In this document: positions 55,000 to 62,800 of the stretch, piece by piece
How the letters are laid out: each line of letters starts with the position of its first letter
How positions within the stretch are numbered: the stretch's first letter is position 1
Source of the DNA: Thermoanaerobaculia bacterium
Lineage (GTDB): Bacteria > Acidobacteriota > Thermoanaerobaculia > Multivoradales > J023
Assembly: GCA_030431255.1 (NCBI GenBank)
Contig: JAUIJL010000002.1
Coordinates: 62,001-126,000 of the forward strand
Length of the DNA: 64,000 nucleotides
Direction of reading: 5' to 3'
Notes under the pieces: generated by a model
What the model saw: only the letters and a program-made list of their open reading frames with translations
Told to the model about the DNA's origin: nothing
Database searches by the model: none
Program-made: the position numbers and the translations under genes

Positions 55000-57013
55000 C
55001 GCAGGTCGCAAAGGCCATGGTGTCGGAAATCGGCGCCGCGCTGTTGAGGTCGGGATTGGTATACGACTTGGTGCAGCCCGTTCGGGTGTCGCGCACGTCG
55101 ATGGTCATGCCGAGGGTGGTGCCCGCGGCACCGAAGACCCAGAAATGGTCGTTTTCGGCGCAGCCGTCGAGCACCTTGAGCAGCACCTCGGGATTATCTC
55201 GGCCGAAGAAATAGAAGACACCGCCCTGGGAAATGCCGAGACTGTCCAGGGCCACGACCCCGGCATCTCCGGACAGCCCCCCGCCGAGCACCGACTCGTA
55301 GCTCACTTTGACCTCGAATCGTCGATCACCGGGCTGGATGTCGATGCACAGGGTGCTCGGGCCATCGACACAGGCATCGGTGGATCCGGCGCACCCGCTG
55401 CCACCTCCACCGCCACCACCTCCTCCGCCACCACCGCCGGTGCCGGTCGGAGCGGGGATACGCACGAAATAGCGACCCAGATCCTTATTGAAACGCTGGA
55501 TCGAGGTGGAGCCGCCGGGAGCCCTGAACACGGCCTGTGCGGGCCCTCGAAGCGGGCCCATGTCCGGAAGATGGAAGATGCCGTTGACCACGTCCACGGT
55601 CGCGGACGGCATTTGACCGTCCAGCGGCTCCACGGTCACCGTGCCGAAGCTCTCTTCTTCCACAATGCCGAAGAGGCCGCCGAGAAAACCGCTCTCCCGC
55701 TCCGACATGCTGCTGATGCTCTGCCCACCGACTTGGGTGGTGGCCTCGATGGAAACCCTTCCGGAATAATTCGCGGTCCCGAGCGAAACGGTAAAGGTTC
55801 CAAAGTCGTTGGTGACCCCAACCCCGGAGCCCAAGGATCTGCCGTCGAAGCCGAACGCCGCCCATTCGACTTCCAAATCGGGCTGCATGGTTTCTGAGCC
55901 GAACGCATCGCGGCAGAAGACATCAATCGCGAATTGGTTGATCCGCTGATAGATGAAGCAACCGGCCGACGGGTTTCGATCGAACACCGCCTGCTCCCCG
56001 TACCAGGTCAAAAACGGCAATCCCTCGACTTCCGCTTGCACCGCCGCAGCGGCATCCAGCACCTTGGATTCCACCCGCGGTGTCGAATCGTCGTCGAGGG
56101 TCCTGGCAAAAAGCTCGGCATTGAAGTCGGCCAAAAAGCTCGCGTTTTCGAGCAAGGGTTTAGCCCAAGCATAGCCGGCCAGCTGGTAGCGCAAGAGGGA
56201 GAACGTATTCGGAGAGGTATTGAAAAAGCTTCCGAATGCGGATCCGATGACCGATTGGTTCAACGCCTCGTAGTGCACATCGTAGGTATATTGATGATTC
56301 TCATCCCAATGCTGGTAGTCCGCCAGACGGTTGAATACCTCGACCTCGGCGGCGCGGGTCGTGCCCTCCTCGAAGGAGCTGCCGGCCAGGATATTGTCGT
56401 CACGGAATGCGTGAATGATCTCGTGGCACAAGACATCCGCGCCGCCCAAACCCGGCAATACGATTTGATTGGAAGAGAGGTCGTAAAGCCCGGCATAGGG
56501 AAGCCCCGGGACCTTGCGAAGGTTCACCGTGATCTCAAAAGCGGGGTCGCCATAGACCTCTTTGATCACCGGATAGAAGTCACCGATCCAGGTTTGAAGG
56601 GTTTCGAGCTCCGACTCGGTCCACGGATTCTCGACGGAGTCGAAGCTGAAGCTCAGGTCGGTGGGGTCCTTCTCCGACCGGTCCCTTGCTCTCGCCGCCG
56701 CCAAATCCGGCAGGATCGGCGCACCCGTGGGATCCGTCCAGATCACGATGCGATCCATATGCTGAGCTTGCTCCAATGAGCCCGAGCCCATCTCGGCCTG
56801 GACCTGCCGCATGAGCAGGGTATCCAGCCGGTCGTCCTCGGATTTCGAGGCGAGCAGGAAGTCCTGCTTCGACATGCTTTCAGGAATGGGGAGGTAGAGC
56901 ACCGAATGCCCGACCTGGGCCCAAGAACCCACTGAAAACGCGGCAGTCGAAAGAAGCCATAGAGCAACCACCATCCACCGCGGCTCCAACCGACGACTCA
57001 TCTCTTGGCTCAC
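54992..57013 (-). CDS. Secreted HExxH protein with poly-Gly linker and C-terminal 'VKVLDGC' module
   Basis: Start at GTG 57013, six bases after AGGAG; ATG 57001 is an alternative. The 673-residue product has a signal peptide (VVALWLLSTAAFSVGSWAQ). A putative zinc motif HEIIH at 197-201 (VLCHEIIHAFRDD), followed by acidic EEGTTRAAEVE, indicates a metallopeptidase-like domain. After an Ig-like region, a run of about 13 glycines (DNA near 55395-55443) links to a C-terminal domain of about 120 residues containing VFYFFGRDNPEVLLKVLDGC and HFWVFGAAGTTL. The same module appears twice at the end of the giant repeat protein at 59812. Function of the module is unknown. Confidence 0.78.
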   Translation of the reverse strand: MSQEMSRRLEPRWMVVALWLLSTAAFSVGSWAQVGHSVLYLPIPESMSKQDFLLASKSEDDRLDTLLMRQVQAEMGSGSLEQAQHMDRIVIWTDPTGAPILPDLAAARARDRSEKDPTDLSFSFDSVENPWTESELETLQTWIGDFYPVIKEVYGDPAFEITVNLRKVPGLPYAGLYDLSSNQIVLPGLGGADVLCHEIIHAFRDDNILAGSSFEEGTTRAAEVEVFNRLADYQHWDENHQYTYDVHYEALNQSVIGSAFGSFFNTSPNTFSLLRYQLAGYAWAKPLLENASFLADFNAELFARTLDDDSTPRVESKVLDAAAAVQAEVEGLPFLTWYGEQAVFDRNPSAGCFIYQRINQFAIDVFCRDAFGSETMQPDLEVEWAAFGFDGRSLGSGVGVTNDFGTFTVSLGTANYSGRVSIEATTQVGGQSISSMSERESGFLGGLFGIVEEESFGTVTVEPLDGQMPSATVDVVNGIFHLPDMGPLRGPAQAVFRAPGGSTSIQRFNKDLGRYFVRIPAPTGTGGGGGGGGGGGGGSGCAGSTDACVDGPSTLCIDIQPGDRRFEVKVSYESVLGGGLSGDAGVVALDSLGISQGGVFYFFGRDNPEVLLKVLDGCAENDHFWVFGAAGTTLGMTIDVRDTRTGCTKSYTNPDLNSAAPISDTMAFATCGF

Positions 57014-57194
57014 TGCCGACTCCTAGATGTCCAATGGTGCGGATTCCCGACCCTGGCACGACCGATCTCCAGCACACACTACCACTATGCTACAGAAACA
57101 TCTAGAAGACGGTCTTGCGACTCCTTCGGCGCAACCCACGAGGGGGCCCATGCCCGGAGCTGGGTCGGCCTTGTGCCCGCCTCGGGTCCCCCGG
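57014..57194. other. Gap with no recognised feature
   Basis: The 181 bp between the HExxH protein and the PEP-mutase-like gene contain no gene that I can support. The promoter of the HExxH gene should lie here. Confidence 0.5.
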
Positions 57195-57962
57195 TCAACC
57201 GGCCAGGGCCTCCCGATACTTATCCGCGAGCCCGGCCATGGCCACGAAGTACGGAATGGGTCCGAAGCTGACCCGTGCCACACCGGCTTCTTTCAGCTCG
57301 GCCATGGACGGCGCCTCGGGCTTTTTCATGATGTTGACGCCGATCGGTGAGCCGTCGCAGATCTTCTCGATCAGGTCGCGGTCGACGAGGCCGGGCACGA
57401 AGAAGGAGTCGGCGCCGGCCTCGGCGAAGGCGGCACCTCGTTCGAGGGCCTCCGGCACCAGCTCGCTGTGGCGTGCCGGATCTTTTTCTTTGAGAAAGAG
57501 GTCGGTGCGGGCGTTGATCACCGCGGGAACGCCCTTGGCATCGGCCATGGCACGCAGGGCGGCGATCCGTTCTTGTTGACGTTTGATGCCGTGCAATCCT
57601 TCGCCACCCACCACTTGGTCCTCGAAGTTGAGCCCTACCGCTCCGGCGGAGAGCATGCGAGCCGCGTTTTCGGCCACTTGGTCGGGGGCCTCCGCGTAAC
57701 CGCCTTCGAAGTCGACGGTCAACGGGATATCGACGGTGGCTACGATGCGCTGTACTAGGGTTTCCACCAGGTCCAGGGGAATATGTTGACCATCCGGATA
57801 GCCTTGTGCTGCGGCGACCGACCAGCTGCCGGTGGCGACCGCGACGGCTCCGGCCTCGGCGACGGCTTTGGCCGTTCCCGCGTCCCAGATGTTGTAGAGC
57901 ACCACGGGGTCACCCTTGACGTGTAACGAGGCGAAATGACGTGCTTTATCAGCTTGGCTCAT
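57195..57962 (-). CDS. Isocitrate lyase/PEP mutase superfamily enzyme
   Basis: The 255-residue protein is a compact TIM barrel of the isocitrate lyase/phosphonomutase superfamily (VVLYNIWDAGTAKAVAEAG, LTVDFEGGYAE, GAVGLNFEDQ, VINARTDLFL, ADSFFVPGL, PIGVNIM). The metal-binding acids in VDFEGGY and NFEDQ are present, but the classical lyase KKCGH-type loop is not, so it belongs to the short uncharacterised subfamily; it probably acts on an alpha-keto acid or related C-C/C-P substrate in the cytoplasm. The ATG at 57962 follows CAGGAG. It precedes no obvious pathway partner. Confidence 0.88.
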   Translation of the reverse strand: MSQADKARHFASLHVKGDPVVLYNIWDAGTAKAVAEAGAVAVATGSWSVAAAQGYPDGQHIPLDLVETLVQRIVATVDIPLTVDFEGGYAEAPDQVAENAARMLSAGAVGLNFEDQVVGGEGLHGIKRQQERIAALRAMADAKGVPAVINARTDLFLKEKDPARHSELVPEALERGAAFAEAGADSFFVPGLVDRDLIEKICDGSPIGVNIMKKPEAPSMAELKEAGVARVSFGPIPYFVAMAGLADKYREALAG

Positions 57963-57988
57963 TGGAATATCTCCTGAATATCCCCAGC

Positions 57989-58020
57989 ACGGACCTGGGG
58001 TTGAACGGACCTGGGGTTTC
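57989..58020. repeat. 16-bp tandem duplication
   Basis: ACGGACCTGGGGTTGA is followed by ACGGACCTGGGGTTTC between the AdaA stop and the PEP-mutase-like gene start. Confidence 0.85.
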
Positions 58021-58034
58021 GGTATTTCTGCGGA

Positions 58035-58580
58035 TCAAGGCGTCTTGAGACTGGCGGGCGAGTGGCCGAGCACACGGGTAAACGACGCTCGAAAGCCGCT
58101 TCCCGAGTCAAAGCCGGCTTCGAGCTGGGCGTCGATCACGCGCCCCCCTTGGGCCAGGATCTCGGATCCCCGGCGCAGGCGGCGCAGCCGAGCCATCTGC
58201 AGGAAGGTCATGCCGAAGCATCGTTTGAATCCCCTCCGCACGGTCGATGGATCCAATCCCATGGCCACCAAATCGCGCTCGCTCCAACGCCGCGAGGGAT
58301 CGCGGTCGATGAGCTCGACGAGCTTCGTCAGTCCCGGATCCGGCTGGTCCACCGCTTCGAGGGGTCGGCAGCGCTTGCACGGACGGAATCCCGCTTCCAA
58401 ACAGGCGCCGGTGCCTTCCATGAAGCGGCAATTTTCCGACTTGGGCTTACGTGCCGGGCAAGTCAGCCGACAGAAAATGCCCGTGGTGGCCACGCCCACG
58501 AAGATCCGTCCCGCATAGGTCGGATCACGGGCCAGAAGCGCCGCGTAGTAGATGTCGTGTAGGTTCGGTCCGCTCGCCAT
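58035..58580 (-). CDS. adaA: AdaA-like methylphosphotriester-DNA methyltransferase/AraC regulator
   Basis: The 181-residue protein joins the Ada N-terminal zinc domain (GIFCRLTCPARKP with Cys37 and Cys41, RPCKRC with Cys68 and Cys71) to an AraC-type helix-turn-helix (SERDLVAMGLDPSTVRRGFKRCFGMTF, about 95-175). Cys37 is the expected methyl acceptor from methylphosphotriesters in DNA; methylation turns the protein into an activator of alkylation-repair genes. It lacks the C-terminal O6-alkylguanine methyltransferase domain of full Ada, as in AdaA. No alkylation-repair partner gene is adjacent. Confidence 0.92.
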   Translation of the reverse strand: MASGPNLHDIYYAALLARDPTYAGRIFVGVATTGIFCRLTCPARKPKSENCRFMEGTGACLEAGFRPCKRCRPLEAVDQPDPGLTKLVELIDRDPSRRWSERDLVAMGLDPSTVRRGFKRCFGMTFLQMARLRRLRRGSEILAQGGRVIDAQLEAGFDSGSGFRASFTRVLGHSPASLKTP

Positions 58581-58984
58581 GGGAAAGAGTATAGGCCCCT
58601 CCCCGAATCCAGTGCGCCGAAAATCGGGCGTTTATTTTCCGGCCCCGTCCTTGGAGGCTTGGAGAATCAGAGCCCGGGTCGCAGTCGCCCCGGTATCGCA
58701 GAGCCGTACGCTTGAGAAATGGAGGCTTCCCTACGCCTCCAATGAGGGGCTCGGGACGTCTTTTCCGCCTACTCAGTTGTGACACCGGATCCGGACCTCA
58801 TGGCCCGCCCGGGCTCGATGTCGGCGGAGTCCGACTCCACAGCGTGACCGGCATATCTAAGAACTTGCTTTCGTAGCATATCCAAAGCTATCCTTCGCGC
58901 CGAGTCGATACACAAACACCTCAACGGGAAGACCCACCTCTACGGGAACACCCACACCTACGGGAAGACCTACGGGAGATTCCA
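58581..58984. other. 404-bp intergenic region
   Basis: No gene seen. It holds a weak sigma-70-like promoter for the next gene (TTGCTT at 58865-58870, 18-bp spacer, TATCCT at 58889-58894), a GGAGGC/GCCTCC hairpin near 58722-58742 and the triplicated sequence described at 58921. Confidence 0.45.
58921..58983 (+). repeat. Tandem repeat of a Shine-Dalgarno-like unit
   Basis: Related units TCAACGGGAAGACCCACC, TCTACGGGAACACCCACA, CCTACGGGAAGA and CCTACGGGAGATTCC run into the start codon at 58985; the last contains GGGAG, the likely ribosome-binding site. Confidence 0.75.
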
Positions 58985-59602
58985 ATGGCATTCACCTCGA
59001 AATCGACACTCGAAAAGCACTCCAGCACATCTCCATGGCTTTGCATGGTGCTCGCCGCCTGCCTGACCTGCTCGCTTTCCGGTCTCGCCGCGGCCGACGA
59101 CCCCGACGCACCGCCGCCGGAGGCCCGCGGCGCCACCGACATCGCCTCCGGTCGCATACTCAGCTGGCCGGAATTCTCGTTGCTCTTCAGCTTCGACGAC
59201 CATGTGGACGTGGTCAGCGGCATCCAAAGCACGTGGTCCATCTCCAATACCAACGTGCCGACCGCCTTCTTCTACGCCGCCAATCATCCCGAAGCTGAGA
59301 TTGCCAACGCACCCGGATTGACCCACATTTCCGAAATGACCGACGCCTCCGCCCTCACCTACGAGATGGACTCGTCGTCGAGCGTCATCACCGTGGGAGA
59401 ATTCGTCTTCCTGCGCAACCCCACGACCGGCTTCTACGGCGCCCTTCGATTCGATCGGCTCCTGGAAACCCGCGGCCCGCAAAACGAAGCTGACGTCACT
59501 TGGTACCTACAACAGGACGGCTCCGCGGACTTCAGCTCATTCATCTTCTCCGACGGCTTCGAGTCCCAGGATCTCTCCTACTGGTCGTCCACGACTCCCT
59601 AG
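58985..59602 (+). CDS. Small secreted protein with DGFESQD tail, unknown function
   Basis: The 205-residue protein has a signal peptide (CMVLAACLTCSLSGLAAA), then a beta-rich domain of about 150 residues (ASGRILSWPEFSLLFSFDDHVDVVSGIQSTW, NVPTAFFYAANHPEAEI) of no known family, and the C-terminal tail IFSDGFESQDLSYW. The start is set by GGGAGATTCCA immediately upstream. It resembles an exported structural or binding protein; no catalytic motif is evident. Confidence 0.78.
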   Translation: MAFTSKSTLEKHSSTSPWLCMVLAACLTCSLSGLAAADDPDAPPPEARGATDIASGRILSWPEFSLLFSFDDHVDVVSGIQSTWSISNTNVPTAFFYAANHPEAEIANAPGLTHISEMTDASALTYEMDSSSSVITVGEFVFLRNPTTGFYGALRFDRLLETRGPQNEADVTWYLQQDGSADFSSFIFSDGFESQDLSYWSSTTP

Positions 59603-59650
59603 CTTGGGCCTGCACCACAGGTCGACGTCTCGAATCGGCAATACTTTGCA

Positions 59651-59716
59651 GGTTCGAGACGGTCGCCGGTTCGAGACGGTCGCCGGTTCGAGACGGTCGC
59701 CGGCTCGAGACGCTGA
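59651..59716. repeat. 17-bp tandem repeat, three perfect copies plus a partial fourth
   Basis: GGTTCGAGACGGTCGCC repeats exactly at 59651, 59668 and 59685, followed by a diverged GGCTCGAGACGCTGA. It lies in the 209-bp gap upstream of the giant repeat protein. Confidence 0.95.
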
Positions 59717-59811
59717 AATCAGGGAAATCTCAGGGACAGCGTTGCCGAGGTATTTCGATGGATTCGATAAGATCCCATCGATCTTGCTCAACACTGGAGA
59801 ACCTCGCCGCC

Positions 59812-62800
59812 ATGTCCCACAAGCCCGTCTCCTTCGGTCCCTTCGCCCTCGACAGATCCATCTCCCCAGTCCCTTTTCTCCTCTGCACACCTTGGATGAT
59901 GGTGGTGGTGTGGATCGCGGTATGGGCAGCGGTGTCTTTACCGGCCGCCGCCGATGAGCTGAGCGCTCCGCAAGCTCCGTCGGGATTGCAAGACCGTTTG
60001 AGCCGCTTGCAGGAACGAGCTGCAACCCCGCGGGATGTCGCGCCCGGGGACCCTGAGCTCGAGACGACGCTCCACTCCCTCTTCGACGAGCTCGATCGAT
60101 TGGAATGGCAGGTTCGCTCCGAGGGGCACCACCAGCTGCTGCAAGAGGTGGTCGAGCTGAGGCATCAGATGGAAGGTGAGCGGCTTGGACGTCGCCTCAC
60201 CTCCCCACCCAGCTCGTCCTTTGCCCAAATCCGCCGATCGGTGAAAGCGACGCCGATCGTGCTCAACGGCTCCGACTCCTGCGTCGACGCCCCCTTGATC
60301 ACCCCGGGCACTTATCTCGGCAGCACCGCCGGAGCCGGCGCCGACGGCCAAGACAGCTGCTCGATCGTCGACGGCTCCCCCGACGTCTGGTATCGCTTCG
60401 AACCTTCCCAGGAAGAGACGTTCTTTCGACTCGCTTCCGAGAGCTTTAGGCCGGTGATTTCTATTCACTTCGAATGCCCGACCGACGAGTCGACCTACTC
60501 CGTTTGCGCTTCCGACCTAGGCGAGGGCATCACCCGCTACCAGGATTATTTGGACGGCCCCTTCTGGGTGCGCATCGCCGGCTCCCTCGCGCAATCCGGT
60601 GATTATGAGCTGCAAATCGGCCGGGCGGGCATCATCCAAGGGCGGGTGACCGGCGCCGACACCGGCCAACCCCTGGAAAGCTTTGAGGTCGCCTCGAAGG
60701 ACCTTTCCAGAGATCAGCAGGACTTCTATCAATCGACCGACAGCACAGGTTTCTTTCTCCTCGATCGCCACTTCGACAGCATCCGCCAGGTGTCGGTGCG
60801 AGGTAGCGGCTACGTCAACGAGATCTTCGACGGCGCGGTCTGCTTGGAGGGTGACTACGAGTGCCAGGAATCCTCGGGCACACCCGTGGAGGTCGCCCTC
60901 AACTCCGTGCAGACCATCGACTTCGACTTGCAACCAGGTGGACGCATCAGCGGACGAGTGGTGGCCGCCGACACCTTGCTGCCAATTCAGACCCTAGTCC
61001 GTGCCGAAAACTCTCTGGGTTACACAGAGGCTTCCGTCGACACCGCCGGGGACGGCACCTACACCCTTTCCGGTCTGCCGGCTGGCACCTACACGGTCGT
61101 CGCCGGCGGGCTCGGCGAGTATGTAAGTCAGATCTGGGAGGGCATCAGCTGTCCATTCTCCTGCCCGAACGAGGACGGCCGACCGATCACCGTGGCCGAT
61201 GGCCAAACCGTGGAACCTATCGATTTTGCCCTCCAGCATTGGGGCCGGATCAGCGGCACCGTGCGCGACGCCGAAACCGGTACGCCCGTGAGCGGCGAGC
61301 CCGTCGACGTGAGATCGGAATCCGGCTACCCGGAACGCGGCGCCATCACCGACGAGAACGGCCGGTTCCAAATCAGCGGGTTGAGCCCGGGTTCCTACTT
61401 GGTCACCGCGGGTAGCGACAACGAATATCTGCGGGTCCTCTATCCCGACCTACTGTGCGAGCCACGGACCGAATGTGATTGGGATCAGGGCACGCGCTTC
61501 GAGCTGGGTTACGACTCCGAGATCACCGGCGTGGATTTCGAGCTCAGCACCGGAGGCGCCGTGGCCGGTCGGGTCACCGTCGGGTCGACGGGCCAACCCG
61601 CCCAAGGCACCGAGGTTTGGATCCAGCGCACGGATTCCTCGATCGGCAAGCGCGACTATCTCCAAGCCGATGGACGCTTCGAAATCCGCGGTCTTCACAG
61701 CGGCAGCTACTGGCTCTATACCCGGTCCTCGGGCAGTTTCGGCGCGGGGGTCGACGTGGTCTATCCAGACCTGGTTTGCGGCGAGTTTCAATGTCCGATT
61801 GAGGACGGAACCCCCGTGGCGGTGGTCTTCGGAGAAACCACTTCCGGAATCGACCTCAGCCTGCGGGACTTCAGCCGCCTCAGCGGCCGGGTCACCGAAA
61901 GCGGGAGCGGCCTGCCGCTCGGAGACGTCACTCTGCAACTGGAGGGCGAGCAGGGATTCTCCTTCCATTCGGCCACCGCCGACCCGAGTGGTTCTTATGC
62001 CTTCGAGCGCCTCTACCCCGGCACCTACACCCTAAGAGCGTCCAGCTCAAACCATCTCAGTGAGCTCTACGACAACATCCCCTGCCCATTTCTCGATCGT
62101 GCCTGCCCCCCGGCCACAGCCATCGAGGTCGCCGTCGAAAGCGAGGTTTCGGGCATTGGCTTCCAGCTCAATCGAGGCGGCCGAATCGAAGGTACCGTCA
62201 CCGATCGCTTCGGTGAGCCGATTTTCGGCAACATCGGCATTGAGATCCTCGATGCCGATGGGCTCACCGCGGGATTCGGTGGGGATCAAGACTTGGACGG
62301 CTCTTGGCGCAGCCCGCCCCTGCCCCAAGGTATCTACTCCGTTCGGACCCGGAGCTTTACCGACTACGAGAATATGGTTTGGAACGGCCGACTCTGCCCG
62401 ATGCCCTGGCAGGACTGCCCGACCGTGGGAGATCCCATCTTGGTGAACGACGGTGAGACCAGTAGCGGCATCCTCATGGACCTACCTCGGCTCGCCAGGA
62501 TCACTGGAAGGGTGATCGACGCCGACACTGGAGAGCCGGTCTCCGGACAGGTGAACCTCTGGACACAGGACGGTGAGCTTCACAGGACCGGCTCCATCGA
62601 TGATTTCGACGGTGTATTCGAGCTACGCTATCTCAGGCCCGACACCTACTACCTGACGACCCTAGCGGACGACGGCCATGTGGATCGCGTGCTCGGCGGC
62701 GGCATCTGCTTCGGGCCGGATTGTGATCCCGCCTCAGGCACTCCGCTGGTCGTGGACTACGACCAAACCATCGAAGGTTTGGTGATTCCGCTCGAGACCG

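Noticed and set aside
55395-55443. Gly-rich codon run as a microsatellite or CRISPR-like repeat
   Set aside because: It is an in-frame poly-glycine linker with varied GGN codons inside a coding gene.
58722-58742. GGAGGC/GCCTCC hairpin as a terminator
   Set aside because: The stem is only seven base pairs with no T run and no gene ends nearby on the plus strand.
4812-59716. The set of short tandem repeats considered as CRISPR arrays
   Set aside because: Units are only 12-21 bp, directly abutting without spacers, and differ between sites; no cas genes are present.
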